From Cadophora sp. MPI-SDFR-AT-0126 (taxonomy: Eukaryota > Ascomycota > Leotiomycetes > Helotiales > Ploettnerulaceae): a DNA stretch of 64,000 nucleotides. A program made the position numbers and the translations under genes. How positions within the stretch are numbered: position 1 is the stretch's first letter; every line of letters starts with the position of its first letter. The stretch is from positions 248,001 to 312,000 of the forward strand of contig JAGMVK010000023.1 of the NCBI GenBank assembly GCA_020747065.1. Direction: 5' to 3'. Of the stretch, positions 33,578 through 44,905 are shown in pieces. The notes beneath the pieces are model-generated. The model saw nothing but the letters and a program-made list of their open reading frames with translations, did no database searches and was not told the origin of the DNA.

Positions 33578-34292
33578 TATAACACTGATCCATTGAGACA
33601 GCAGCGAAATCACTACGAAAGAGTCTTCAGAAGGAAGCTACAAGGAAATCTCATCCTTATTAGCTCCCCTTCTAGCATCTTATTTGATCTTGATCTTTCT
33701 TGACACCAAAGCAGAAAGTACTCCTCGTACCTCACAGCTGATCACTCCTGCAAAGCCAACATAATAAAGCAACTTCTTGTTCCGTATCTTCTTTTGTGAA
33801 TATGATCTTTGCATTCAAGGCGTTGACTTTCAAGGGGTGCTTAGAAATGTGCTTGGCTTCATAGCAAGTGGAGGTTTGTGTTCGTGTGGATCCTTGGAGG
33901 AAATTAGTGATTTAAGGTTAACAGGAAACCGACTAGCTGCGTCAGATGTTTGCCTTGGACCCACTATATCGTCCTCCAGAATAACTATTGCCTGAAAACT
34001 GGCCGGATAGGCAGTACTGGTACTTCTCGGAGGAACTTCGTATCTATCTGAAAGTCAAAGGTATGGAATATTTCAAGCCCAGGAAAGCAAGTAATCATTG
34101 CCGAAGCCGTATTGGTCCTTTGAACTTATTCATAATTGTTCAATAGCAAAATTCTTACCTAGTAATAAGTATGAAGGAGTCCCATTTCCTGGTCAACTTC
34201 TTTTCCCTTCTCTATCGACCGTCACATCTACCTCCATACTCTTGTTTTCTACTCACTAGTACCACCAATAAGCATCTCCAAACCTCAACAGG
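33578..34292. other. intergenic and probable promoter of the secreted-protein gene
   Basis: A 72-codon plus-strand ORF at 33777-33995 has no recognisable features and no support. CT-rich sequence at 34195-34260 just upstream of the secreted-protein gene looks like a fungal core promoter/5' UTR. Confidence 0.4.
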
Positions 34293-34996
34293 CATTTTTC
34301 CAAGATCGTCAGCATTTTGGCATTTGCTATCGTCGCCGATGCTGCAGCCATCGCGACCCGTGACGAGAGCACTCTTGATGTCTCTGCACCTGGCAAGATC
34401 TTCAAGCGAGACGACGGAGACCAATATTTAAATGTCTACGGAAGTGGTGGATCTAGACACGCCGAGGGCGGGAGCTCTTTGTCCGTCAGCGTAAGCTGCG
34501 GCACAATTTACGCCACCAATATTGATTCGGCTGGGGGTCTTTGTACAGCCACGCTAGTAAGAGCATCTGTCTCCTGTTGCCACTGAGTCGCTAATGAGTT
34601 TCAGGCAGGCGGCTTTTCAGGTTGCGATGGGTGTGAGTGGAGAGGCGATTTCCCCACTTTCTCATTGAGAATTTCCACCAAGTGTGGTGACGCCCACGTA
34701 CAAGTGGGAGTGGGTTCGCAAAGCGGCGAAGGAGCAGGAGATATGTAAGTACATCCATGCTTTTGAGTTCTTACGTTCCTTCTGGGATAAGTGTTCATTC
34801 GGGTCATATTCGCTCACAAGGCAATCAACCACGAAGTGATCATGTCTTTTGCGCCTTTTCCCAAAACTTTATCGAATGTGTAGATACTAATAGCCGTTCC
34901 AATAGCGGAGAGAACATCAATACTCATGGCTGCAATGGCAAACCTGGTAGTTCAGAGAAGATGAATATCTGTGCTGGCAATGACTGGACTCTGTGA
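34293..34996 (+). pseudogene. small secreted cysteine-rich protein gene lacking its ATG
   Basis: Exons at 34293-34556, 34605-34744 and about 34894-34996; introns start GTAAGA and GTAAGT, the second ending after TACTAATAG. The product starts as HFSKIVSILAFAIVADAAA, a clear signal peptide core, followed by a short pro-region ending KIFKR (Kex2-like KR). The mature part has seven cysteines, including SCGTIYATN, GCDGCEWRGDF, TKCGDAH, HGCNGK and NICAGNDW, ending DWTL. The codon before His is AGG where ATG is expected, and an in-frame TAA lies at 34269, so no start codon is available in the annotated exon. The protein resembles fungal effector-like secreted proteins but I recognise no family. An upstream exon supplying the Met, or a sequencing error, is the alternative. 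Confidence 0.55.
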
Positions 34997-35739
34997 GTTC
35001 TTTTTTCTTCTTCTAGATTGTTTCGGCAGCCCAGAGGCTAGTGGTGGGCTTATATCCCTCCTCAGATATCCTTCTCATATCCCGGATCATTCTAGGCACT
35101 CCCAGTCCTTACTTAGAATGGTTAAACTGACTCCGAGTTCTTCCACAGCTTCCAGTGCTAAAGCACCATTGGTTCTGATCCACTGTAAGTCTCGGCCTTG
35201 GAACCGGCTTCAGGCACCCAGTCATCTGGTGGCGGCAGGCATGGAAATTGGACGTTGGAGGGACTGTGAAGATCCTATTTCTGTTAGGAAATAGGTAAAT
35301 CTTGTGATCGATCAGCTTGTACAAATTACACCAATGCGTTGATTAAAACATAATGTGTATCATTCGGTTGTGGCGACATGGTTGCTGACGGAGTAGAATA
35401 GCGACGTCTGAGCAGAGGTACCTCGGGGTATATCCGGGCAAGGGTGCACAGCCACAAATGTCCAGAAGTGGACCTCGCTAAAGAAAACTAGGTAGAATTT
35501 CTGTTGGCATTATCTCCCATGGCGGACGTGTGTGAAGAGAAGAAGCAAATGGGGAACCGGCTATTTTAGTGCGGCGCTCTGTTCCGTCATGCCAAGGCCA
35601 AACACCAGACCAGAGACCCGCCCACACTGCAAGCTCGAAAGATGAATGAGCTAATGCCGAGTCCTGATATTACGTCATGTATATAGCTTGTCGAAAACTG
35701 GCGAAGATGCCGACCTAGAGACGAATTCTTTGCGCCTAG
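34997..35739. other. 3' flank, no supported gene
   Basis: Frames at 35109-35324 and 35587-35838 lack coding features. An alternative reading would extend the secreted-protein gene to a stop at 35294 (ending ISVRK) if the TGA at 34994 were spliced out at the GTGAGT there. Confidence 0.4.
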
Positions 35740-35905
35740 ACAAGGGATGTTGAGGGCAAGGAATCTAAGGACAAGATGATTTAGGGACAAAGGGAATTTT
35801 GGGACAAGGGATTTTGGGACAGTGGATTCTAGGGACAAGGGATTCTAGGGGCAAAGGAATTTGAGGACAAGGGATTTTGGGGACGAGGGAGTTTGGGTTC
35901 AAAGG
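35740..35905 (+). repeat. minisatellite-like array, about 16-17 bp unit
   Basis: Roughly ten diverged copies of a GGGACAAGGGATTTTG-like unit, followed by a GC-rich stretch with repeated GTGCTGAGTGC-like words (35930-36010). Confidence 0.75.
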
Positions 35906-36219
35906 AATTTGAATGGTGCTGTGTTCTGAATAATGCCGAGTGCCGGGTGCTGAGTGCTTAATTCTGCTGTATGCTAAACGCCGTAGTACGCCGATTGCTA
36001 CTGTTATTTAATACCGCCATATGCTGAAAAATGCCATGTTCTTGATTTTTCCACATCTTTATGTGTGCTGAAATTTGCATGTCTTATTCTGCTGAAAGTT
36101 CAATTCTGTTGCACGTATTGTGCACTGTTGTGTGCCAAATTAAGCATTCAGCGTAGATGGTGGCTAATTATACCAAACACCTTCACAATGTAAGAGATTA
36201 TCCAAACCGAGATCGATGA

Positions 36220-36567
36220 TTATGTCGACAACAAAAATCTAGCTAGAAAGACGGGAGGATCCTGGAGACCCTTGCCTTTTCGTCCCGTGTGGAGAGTCGG
36301 CTGGGGCGGCGGACTTTTCAGATCTGTCGAGAATAATTGCGCACCAGGATGTAATGGCCGTGGGATAGACAAACTCGGATCAACAGGCTCGTTGAAACTT
36401 CTTGGGTTGACCGTCTGGGGTGCAGGAAACGGTGCGGGATCATCATCCGGCCATTGAAGATCACGAGGAAGCAAACCTCTCCATTGAGTCAACGCAGCTA
36501 GTGATCTCAGCGTGTTTGCAGTCGGCCCACCGAATTCCTCGCTTGTTGAAGTATCGCTGTTTGACAT
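36220..36567 (-). CDS. hypothetical 115-aa ORF
   Basis: Starts at a true ATG (36567) with MSNSDTSTSEEFGGPT and is proline-rich downstream (DDDPAPFPAPQTVNPRS, PLHPGAQLF). No domain recognised. It lies just downstream of the Helitron scrap on the same strand and may be part of that degraded element or a host gene fragment. Confidence 0.25.
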   Translation of the reverse strand: MSNSDTSTSEEFGGPTANTLRSLAALTQWRGLLPRDLQWPDDDPAPFPAPQTVNPRSFNEPVDPSLSIPRPLHPGAQLFSTDLKSPPPQPTLHTGRKGKGLQDPPVFLARFLLST

Positions 36568-36691
36568 GGCTGGATGCTATGAGTATCTACCATCGTCATG
36601 AAGCTGGAAACGAGATTCTTACAGTCATAAATCCGTGCGTTCACACTTGCACACAAGCGGCGAAGGGCAAGAGCAGATGCGAAGTGTGCCT

Positions 36692-37010
36692 CTATAGAGA
36701 AATGAAGTCAGTATATGACATCCGATATGATCTGCGGTCGAGACAAGTGCCGACTTGAGGTGGTAAGTAATCGAAATACATACCAAAATTGGTTGCTTGA
36801 TCGGCTTCGCAAAATGGGACTATGCCAAACGGAAATAGAGTAGGGAAGGCTGCCGTGAAGTAGTCCGGGTCTGTAAAGGCACTCATTGCGGGCAAGTGCT
36901 GTGTCATCTTGTAAGATATATGAGGTAGGCGAGAGCTATTGTTTGGTGCCCCCTCCTCCTCATCCTGGACATTAACAACATCGTCGTCCACGTGGCCTGA
37001 TTCAAAGCCG
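36692..37010 (-). pseudogene. Helitron helicase-like N-terminal fragment
   Basis: The minus-strand frame reads an acidic lead (VDDDVVNVQDEEEGAP) then MSAFTDPDYFTAAFPTLFPF, the characteristic start of the Helitron-like N domain of fungal rolling-circle transposons, in which FPTLFPxG is conserved. It then diverges (EADQATNFGMYF), so the rep domain core is missing. It is a short relic only; no Helitron ends were identified. Confidence 0.65.
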
Positions 37011-37956
37011 AGTCTGTAGACAAAAGCCCCTGGGCCTATCTGAGCCGCATACTTCTAGTATTGTTTTTTTGCTCGTCGGTGCCACAAATAGATTTGATCG
37101 AATCCGAAATGGTTTTTGTACTCTAACCACAAGCACAAATGGCCACAGATACAAGTCGGCCTTTAAAGCGGACGTCTGGAGTCACAGCTTTGCCTTCTTA
37201 CTGGGCTTCGCGGAGAAAAATGTAACGAAGGCGGCCCAGCTCCACACTGAATGTGTCCTCGGCGCGCTTGGACTCGACTGCCTTGGTGTAGTGCTGTTCA
37301 GTTCTCAAGGCAATGCCTTGAGAACTGTTATCGATCGGCAATAGGCGCAGAGCCGCTCCTGTCAGCGACGACACTATCCTTTCATCTATCTCGGTCCCCC
37401 TTTGTCTGAATTTGTCGTTCGCAGTAGGTTTTTTGAAGCGCAATCGAACTGCAGTTGCGTAGACAGGATCGATGACAGAGCAAGGGATACCAAGATATGC
37501 ATTGTTTTTTTTGTTGGGCATGTGTGCTGGGGAGATACATTCAAGAACGGGCTGAAGGCTTCGGGGGATTACAGCACTGTCTAAGAGTAAGTAATCACGC
37601 CGCTATTGCCGGGACAATTTCGACCCCGTACCCGCATGAAATGGAGTTTCTTGGACGGTGTTAAACAAGCCCATTTTGTTCGCCGTTACCCGATTGAATA
37701 ATTGGGAGAATCTGAGTAATCATTCCGAGCACAAACGCAGGGAGGTCCCTGTGGCACACCTCTATGCAGTGCGAAATTAAACTTTAGTATCGTTATTGAT
37801 ATTTCTGATTTCATTCATTTGATAGCCTTCCGCCGTCTAGTCGGAGATCTGGCTACTTACAATAGATGCATGCGGCATACTGATTTATTCCAATTTTGAT
37901 CCAGATTCGTAACCTAGGGTAAACTGCACGCATTAGATTCTTTTATCACTCACAAT
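37011..37956. other. intergenic / NmrA promoter region
   Basis: A 107-codon minus-strand frame at 37198-37521 has no recognisable domain. A 10-bp inverted pair (CTCAAGGCAATGCCTTGAG) lies near 37303-37321. The last 300 bp precede the NmrA-like ORF. Confidence 0.4.
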
Positions 37957-38958
37957 ATGTCTTCCTCAAAACTCCTGGTCGTTACAGGCATCACCGGAAA
38001 CCAAGGCTCCTCGGTTGCGAACATCTTCCTCCAGGTTCCAGGTTGGCACATCCGTGGCATCACCCGCGATACATCGTCTGTTGCTGCTCAAACATGGATA
38101 GCTAAGGATGTTGAGCTTGTGAAAGCTGACCTTGATAATGTTACTTCCCTTGAGCATGCTTTTAGCGGAGCCTCTGCCATCTTCGCAGTCACGGACTTCT
38201 GGTCTCACTTCTTCAACCCCGCAAACACCCTCAAGGCTAAGGAGGCCGGTCTGTCAATTAATGAATATGCGCGCGACCTCGAGATCGCGCAGGGAATGAA
38301 CATGGCCCTCGCTGCCAGTTCCCCTGGCGTCCTCTCCACGCTCACCCACTACGTCTTCAGCAGCCTCAGCGACACTAAGGCCCGATCGCAGGGCAAGTAC
38401 ACTTGGAACTTCCACTTCGATGGAAAGGCGTCCGTGACGCAGCGCATTCGGGCGGAGCTACCGGGCCTTGCCGCTAAGCTGAGCACCGTCCAGATCGGGA
38501 TGTATACTAGTAACTGGAAGCTAGGGCTTGGGCGGCCTCACAAGCAGGGCGACGGGTCATTCCTCGTGCCTATTCCCGAGGGGGACGAGCGCCGGCTACC
38601 ATGGATCGTAGTTAGACGCGATACCGGTGTCTTTGTGAAAGCGTTGCTGCAGAAGGAGCCCGGTAGGCACGTTTTGGGGTCTTCGGCAATGGCGACATTT
38701 TCCGAATTTTGGATGTTATGGGCCGATATCAAGGGTGTGAAAATTGAAATCGCCGAGCTTCCATTGGGCGAGTACTTCAAGTCATTGCCGGAGCCGGCAA
38801 GAAAGGAGATGCAGGATTCCTTAAGCTATATCCGGGAATTCGGATACACTGGTTCGGATCCCGAGGTTGGCATTTTGGCGGATTTGGCACTCGAAGGAAA
38901 GACGACCAGCTTGAGGGAGTATATAGCATCCGAGGACTGGTCATCTCTTCTTGCATGA
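37957..38958 (+). CDS. NmrA-like family NAD(P)-binding protein
   Basis: Intact single-exon ORF of 333 residues beginning MSSSKLLVVTGITGNQGSS. The GITGNQGSS glycine-rich loop after the first strand is the dinucleotide-binding motif of NmrA/HSCARG proteins. Further family features are GWHIRGITRD, a DLDN segment, FAVTDFWSHFF and KYTWNFHFDGKA. These proteins lack the SDR catalytic Tyr-Lys pair in many members and act as redox sensors or regulators that bind NADP in the cytosol or nucleus, NmrA itself in nitrogen repression. The length is normal for the family, GC content is higher than the neighbours and there are no RIP stops. A RIP-destroyed relative lies at 19107-31831. The exact role here is unknown. 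Confidence 0.9.
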   Translation: MSSSKLLVVTGITGNQGSSVANIFLQVPGWHIRGITRDTSSVAAQTWIAKDVELVKADLDNVTSLEHAFSGASAIFAVTDFWSHFFNPANTLKAKEAGLSINEYARDLEIAQGMNMALAASSPGVLSTLTHYVFSSLSDTKARSQGKYTWNFHFDGKASVTQRIRAELPGLAAKLSTVQIGMYTSNWKLGLGRPHKQGDGSFLVPIPEGDERRLPWIVVRRDTGVFVKALLQKEPGRHVLGSSAMATFSEFWMLWADIKGVKIEIAELPLGEYFKSLPEPARKEMQDSLSYIREFGYTGSDPEVGILADLALEGKTTSLREYIASEDWSSLLA

Positions 38959-39360
38959 GTTTCGCGCTTGGTAGATCATAGGACTATTCTACTATCGAAT
39001 AATTCAGCTTATAATCAAGCCTGCACGCGCCTCTGCGTCAATTCTGTTTGTTCTAGGCTCTAGTTTCAGTGGGAGAGATTGAATTGCCTTGCTACTTTGC
39101 GGTGGTAGGTAGCCCGTATATAGAGGCCCTTCAGGGCCCCTCCGGGGCTCCTTCAGCTTTCAGCTCTGGCGCTAGGCCCCCTGAAGTCACTAACAAATTC
39201 AATGATGGCGATCCTGAAGCGGATGACTGCTGCAAGGAATATGAGTTTGATTTAAATGACACGTATATGTACACCAATCACATCGGTTCCAAATTCCAAC
39301 CGACTGGGGATTCTCAAGGCCTCCAGTAAGACTTTGAGCCCATATAGGCGAGCCATTCTC
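38959..39360. other. 3' flank, no supported gene
   Basis: An 86-codon plus-strand frame (39069-39329) has no domain. GC-rich palindromic words (CAGGGCCCCTCCGGGGCTCC near 39131) could be an old element end. Confidence 0.4.
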
Positions 39361-40293
39361 TCACCACGGAATCTCCTTGTTGTTATCAGTAACGTGAAAA
39401 AACTTGCCGGACGAGTTTTCACGCGTCGAATCGTCGATCTTGCCTCTGTTAGTCGTTTGTCTCTACTGTTCAAAGACCTAGGACTTACTACTGCGATTAT
39501 TGCATCGGCGCTCGCTTGCTTAGAAGTTGGCGCTTCTGCCATGCCAAATGATTTGGCGGCTGCGTTGCCCATATCGGTTTGCACTAATCTTAACGCTGTT
39601 AATATGTTTCTAGATACAAAACAGAGATATCAAGACTGACCCTGGATGCAAGGAAATAGCGGTCAACCACTTGTGGGTAGCATGTACAGAACTAACATAT
39701 CATATATTAGTTACTTGTTCACAAGCAAAAGCGTGCATTGTTTTGGATGCCTAAACTCACACAGTAGCCCAGTTTAAACCAGCCTTCGAAATGCCATATG
39801 CAGGTGCCACATGCATGCCATTAGTCCCTAGCAATCCAATCGAAGAAATATACGTCGAAACAACAACCCACTTAGGATCCTTCGACTTCTCAAGCAGTGA
39901 CTTCGTGGCCTGGAACAAGAAAATCGGTCCCAAGGTGTTGACCTTGAAACATTCGGTGAGAGCTTCGGCGGTCACAACGTCAATAGAAGCGAATCCTGGT
40001 GGACCAGTAATGCCGGCATTAGCAATGACGATATCGAGGTGGTCGATACCAGCAGCTTGAATCTCCTTCACGGCAGTTAGGGCAGCCTTTGGCTCGGAGA
40101 CTTCGAGGCTGAGAACGAAGAGCTTGCTTCCTGTTGCAGTTGGTATCTCGCTGAGTGTTTGACCAGTAGCGGAAGCCTTGTCGCGGACACTTCCAATAAC
40201 GGTTGTGTTTGGGCGGGCGAGGTAGGTCTCGACAAGTTGCCTCCCGATTCCTCTTCCGACGCCTGTGATAAAGACGATAGTGGGTGAAGTCAT
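39361..40293 (-). pseudogene. short-chain dehydrogenase/reductase (SDR), damaged
   Basis: Exon 1 (39761-40293) from ATG 40293 encodes MTSPTIVFITGVGRGIGRQL, with the TGxxxGIG cofactor loop, then an IVIANAGITG strand (NAG motif) and YGISKAGLNW with the catalytic YxxxK. A GTGAGT splice site follows. Downstream pieces read LTALRLVQTDMGNAAAKSFG and ADAIIAV. A 43-bp intron (GTAAGT...CTAACAG) is followed by DSTRENSSGKFFHVTDNNK and EIPW. Joining the pieces needs frame corrections before LTAL and at IIAV, and the usual HPG before VQTDMG is missing. The N-terminal half is intact. The gene is probably inactive, though a sequencing or splice alternative cannot be ruled out. Related in type, not closely, to the SDR at 42717-43671. 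Confidence 0.7.
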
Positions 40294-42716
40294 GATTTTG
40301 GCGGATTTGAGAGATTTAGGACATTTGAATTGGAGTTGAAAGGTAAGTATGGCTACTACCGGGGGTGTCTGGCTTTTATGCTAGGTTCTCGAAGGGCCAA
40401 ATGGGTATGAGTAGTAAAACAGTATTGTTAGCTGAGCGTTATATATAGATGACAGATTATAGCTAGGATGACGTGAAACTACTGCGGCATAAACGGGTCT
40501 GCGGTGCAATTGTTGTTCCGTACACAGGAAGGGTGTTATTTGGGACCTGATTAGTGAACAGCTTTGAAATCGTATGTTGGCCAAGGATTCTTTGAAACCA
40601 TTTCTCTCTCATCGCCTCTGCTCTGAGACTACCATTCGGCATTGCTCAGGCTTTGTATGCTTTTGGGCCTGGCTTGAAAGTCACATCTTGAGCTGAGGTA
40701 AAACATATTTACCACAATAATAGACGTCGTCTACGTTATGACTGAATACGGAGGCTGAATACGTCATGACAATATCATTAATCGCGAAGCTTGTTATGAT
40801 TGGATGCGGAGCATGTGTGTCGTTGTTGTGATCTGATGGGGGCCGAACTTTGAGGATCCCCGATCTTTGACAAGCGAGGTTCGTCTGCTCGAGGCTGGAG
40901 GCGTTTGCGTCTTCGGCGTAGACATGATCAGACGGCCCGTCAGAATTAGGTTCTTCTCGAGGTGTGGAGATAGGAGTTGGCAAGTGCTTTAGTCGTGGGA
41001 TTTCTTAAACGGCTGCTATAACTTCGTTGTAAGCGGCAGGATCATTCTTAATACATTAGGTAACGTTAGTGTTCCGTAATAGCTGGACCAGAGAACTGAA
41101 CACCTATAGGACATTAGGAGAGAACAGAAGTAATAGAGCAATTCTAAACCTTCTTTATATCAGAGTCAAATTCAAATGTACTTCTGAATTAAGATATAAT
41201 ACTTTAATACCTGATTTAAACTCTTTTTCGAACTAATATTTGTTTAAAGTCGACGTGGCAGATGATGGAGAGTCGACGTTGCAGAGGTGCGAGAGGACCC
41301 GAATAAAACGAAACTATTCGGGTCCTGGTTCCTGCGCTAGTTAAGAGCGCTAACGCACCCCCCTTAGGTGCCTGCAAAACGACCCGAATCGCTTGGTTTT
41401 ATTCGGCTTACTTTCGTCCCCCACCCCACCCCCCCTTCTCCTCTGCCCCCGAGGCCCTTTGCTATAAGAAGTTGACGTCTAGGCTCTCTGAATCACAACC
41501 ATACATCTTGAGCGTCAAAGCCCCTATTTTGGATATAGTCCTCGATTTCCTTTTAGGACGAAACTTACTATAACACCTCGTCCTTGTTATTTAATGCTTT
41601 TAAGATCTCCTCGCTCCTTTCCTCCTTCCTCTAGATCCTCCACTCCCGAATCCCTTTAGTAGAGACATTATAAGGGAAGGACTCGATACTAGACCTGGAG
41701 ACACTCCTATTATTTTAGTCCCAATGACTAAAAAACGTCCCTGTGCCTCGACGTTACTCTTTCCAACTTACCCTCCCCTAAAGTCACTAGGAAAGATTTC
41801 TGAACAGCGAGGACGAGGGAAATCCCGTTCTTTAGGTGTGACCCTTAGGACTTTTACGAACCATACCTTAAACTGCGCTCAGGCCTCACACTCGTTCTCT
41901 GTAATAATGGTGCAGGAATCCGGGTGATGACGACCTTTGATGTTATACCTAAGGACAAGGGTGGCTACCGTTTACCTCAAGTCTAGCTTGTACTGCCGCG
42001 ACTATTACTGCGATAGCCTCGCGCACTTTTCCTTATATATCCGTAACTCTATGCACCTTCGACAAAGATGTCTGGATCAGAGAAACACGGCAGATCAGGT
42101 AACGCCAAAGAGCTAAACCGTCAGCGAATATCTAAACATCACGGTGACCGACAGTAACAATGAAGTCTTCTTGATATATTCCTGCTCAGCTATTGTGGCG
42201 TTCCACTGAAGCTCAGTATCAGCTCTGTCCAGCCCTTCTGTAGCGAAAGCTTTTGAAAAACAGTAAGCAGACTTGAGGCAAGGGATAAATTGAGTGGAAG
42301 CGCCCGTCGGCGATCTCATTGTTGTCAAAAAGCTACTGTACCCGCCCACCCAGGTCATTCACCTTAGCCTTTATGGCGTCAAGATGGCTGACAAGGTTGG
42401 TGTGTCGAACAGTGCCAGACCCGCCACCAATGTCGAGAGTGCCCATTTCCTTCCCAATCGCATCATCACCATAGAAATTTTATTTTATAAGATTCTTAAT
42501 CTAAAAATTAACCACATAAGAGGCCACAAGAAGAGCATGATAGAATTCGCACCAGGACGAGAAAACTAACTAAGCAAGGAAGAGACGGGGCGAAGGGGAT
42601 GAGATATATGTACATCCAGATGCAGTCAGCTGACGTAGGCTCTCATCAGCTGACATACGACCAGGGCCGTCACAGTATAAGCCTCAGGTCCTCAGGCGCG
42701 TGCATTCGTAACGCCC
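40294..42716. other. long intergenic stretch, mostly unassigned
   Basis: No supported gene. Noted items: a hairpin GACCCGAATA...TATTCGGGTC at about 41298-41328 and a related GACCCGAAT at 41381, next to C-rich sequence; an AT-rich tract at 41090-41240; a 67-codon ORF with ATG at 41724 and no domain; and weak frames at 40681-40983 (minus) and 42113-42358 (minus). It may contain an unrecognised non-autonomous element. Confidence 0.4.
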
Positions 42717-43671
42717 TTATAGCCATATCTTAGTGCCATGATGTGACAAGAATTTCCCTGAGTCCTCTATCGTGACCTTTGTAATCACCTTCAATTGCGC
42801 TCCCACGCTCTCTTTTGGTGATATAGGTCCGACAAAGTTTGGAGCATACGACTTGAACTGTGTAAGAAGTATAGCGTACTGAGCGGATTCTTCTGGAGTG
42901 ACTATTAATTATCAGCCGCTTGTCTATGCGTCTCAGGTCGGACGCTACTCACATTTTTTTTCTTGGGTATTAACAAGTCCAGGGCTCAACGCCAAGACAA
43001 TGATTCCCTCCGCCTTGAGTTCAATACTGTACTTAGTGACCAGCATGTTTGTCCCTGCTTTAGAGACTCTGTGTGAAATTCTTAGCGAAGATAAAAGAGG
43101 AAACTCAGATAAAAATCTCACGTGTAAGGAACCGAACCAGGGATCCCAGCGATCTGTGCAAAATCCGGGTCACTCATTCCAGTAGAGATGACAATGATCT
43201 TCTTGGTTATGCCTGCCCTGATAAGAGGCAGGAAACAATTGATCGTGCACCATGGGCCCAGCACGTTCGTTAAGAATGATGTTTTCAACTCCGACACCAG
43301 AAAGTCCTCTCGTCCAATGAACTGTGTTGGTGCTAAGCCAGCTGTTTCATATGAGACGTAGGCACCATTGACTATTAAAAAATCAAGGGATCCACCTGTA
43401 AGGGAGGATGTTTCTTCAGCGGCAACCAACAGGGCCTTTTGGTCGGTGAGATCTGCCTGCAAGATATGTACATTGGTAATGTTGTCGCGAGCAAGCTTGT
43501 CTTTGACGGCGGCCTTATCTCGCACCATGCCAATAACAATGTTGGAGGCGTCTGCGCTTAGATTCCTGAGGTATTCGTACTATAGAACACGTCAGCTAAC
43601 TCTCAGAATTTTATACTCGTCGAACGTACTCCCAAACCTCTTGATGCGCCAGCAATAACATAAGACGGCAT
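42717..43671 (-). CDS. short-chain dehydrogenase/reductase (SDR), four exons
   Basis: Exons 43630-43671, 43122-43579, 42953-43068 and 42717-42901 join in phase to 801 nt (266 residues). The introns (50, 53 and 51 bp) have GTACGT, GTGAGA and GTGAGT donors and TATAG, CACAG and AATAG acceptors. The protein starts MPSYVIAGASRGLGYEYL, the GxxxGxG cofactor loop at residues 8-14. It has a D-L acidic position (LQADLTDQ), VNGAY in place of the NNAG motif, VISTGMSDP with the catalytic Ser, and PYTVSKAGTNM with the YxxxK pair. It ends GTKIWL. This is a classical NAD(P)H-dependent cytosolic oxidoreductase of usual length. The substrate is unknown; such enzymes often reduce ketones in fungal secondary metabolism. 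No damage is seen. Confidence 0.85.
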
Positions 43672-44180
43672 TTTGATTATGATGAAGATATATAAGTAAA
43701 CCCAAGTACACAGCAAATTCGATGTCCATTAAATAATACATAAGTCTTTGTTGAGGCGGGGACCTTTGTGTGGCAGAAAGAGGTCGGGGTAATTATTGTC
43801 CCGGGTTGATGGGAATAAGACTTCCACAGTTGTCTTTCTCTATCGCTTCTAACATGATTTGTGATGCCCCCGAGTCATGAGTGAGATCCCCTTAGTCCCA
43901 GTCGGCATATCTCTACCCCGCCTTTCAGGTAAATAAAGTTGATCTGGGTTTGTTCCGTTGGACTACGGGCGGTAACATGGGAGTCTAATGAATGGGGCGG
44001 AGACTCGGGAAGACGTCCCCTGTTTGGTAGTGTTACTAAAGAAATAGGGCAGACCCCACTGTTTCATCATGGGGCATGCATGCCATAAATATAGGATATC
44101 CACTAGTGTTAGCGTACACGATCATCTCTAAGAAGGGAGTTTAATTACCCATGGTGTTTTTAATCGAACTTGCCTAATTA
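43672..44180. other. SDR upstream region, no gene
   Basis: Promoter side of the SDR gene; no frame of note. Confidence 0.5.
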
Positions 44181-44802
44181 CAGAGGTACAGCGGTTAAGT
44201 GTTGTAAGAGGGGCGACAGGGGGGACCCCTGACAGATGGTTTTCAAAGTCGATAACTATCCACACAGAAGTCGTAAAAAGTTCATTCTAACGCTGCTATC
44301 ATTCTTATTGAAATTCTTATGTACGGTTTCCTTTTTGTAAATTTATTGTCGGTGCAATACCGAGTATAAGCCAAGAATCAAGAGTGATATATCGATATAT
44401 GTATATGGTTCTTGAATATGGTGGAAAATCTATGTATTTCTAAGAGGGAGTGGGAGGCTCCAGACTATATACCACATCGAAACCGTACCGAATCGACCCC
44501 GGAAGTGGCACGTTACCCCTATTCTAGCCGAGACATGCTTGGTATGGGCCTGCGGACCAACATTTACTTCGTCGCCGGGGTAATAGTTGTCACTGTAAGG
44601 ATTGCTACTCTAACTTAAGTAGGGAACAATTTTCAGAAACTGGAAACCCTATTGGACAACTCTCCTTGTCATTGAAGAACTCTCTAGAAGTCTTGGCTAC
44701 AACTATTTCCCCAACTACCAAAGTGCGTTGTGGTTTCGTTGCAAGGGGGATTAAATCGAGGCCGTGCGGCCCCTCTGACAACACTTAACCGCTGTACCTC
44801 TG
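44181..44802. mobile_element. 622-bp non-autonomous TIR transposon
   Basis: Ends are perfect inverted copies over at least 25 bp: CAGAGGTACAGCGGTTAA at 44181 and TTAACCGCTGTACCTCTG ending at 44802. Similarity continues inward for about 33 bp apart from one mismatch. TA lies outside both ends (44179-44180 and 44803-44804), while no 8-bp duplication is present, favouring Tc1/mariner-type over hAT-type mobilisation. The interior has only a 68-codon ORF (44412-44618) without domains. Confidence 0.75.
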
Positions 44803-44905
44803 TATACGGTTTAGAGAACGATAAGTTCGCATTATTCATAATAATGTTTTCCATGTCCGAATGACTACAGTTTCCCAAACTTCAATAATTTTGTGACGAC
44901 AGGCT

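Noticed and set aside
43115..43122. Apparent truncation of the SDR after PYT
   Set aside because: A GTGAGA donor and CACAG acceptor join it in phase to VSKAGTNM, completing the YxxxK motif.
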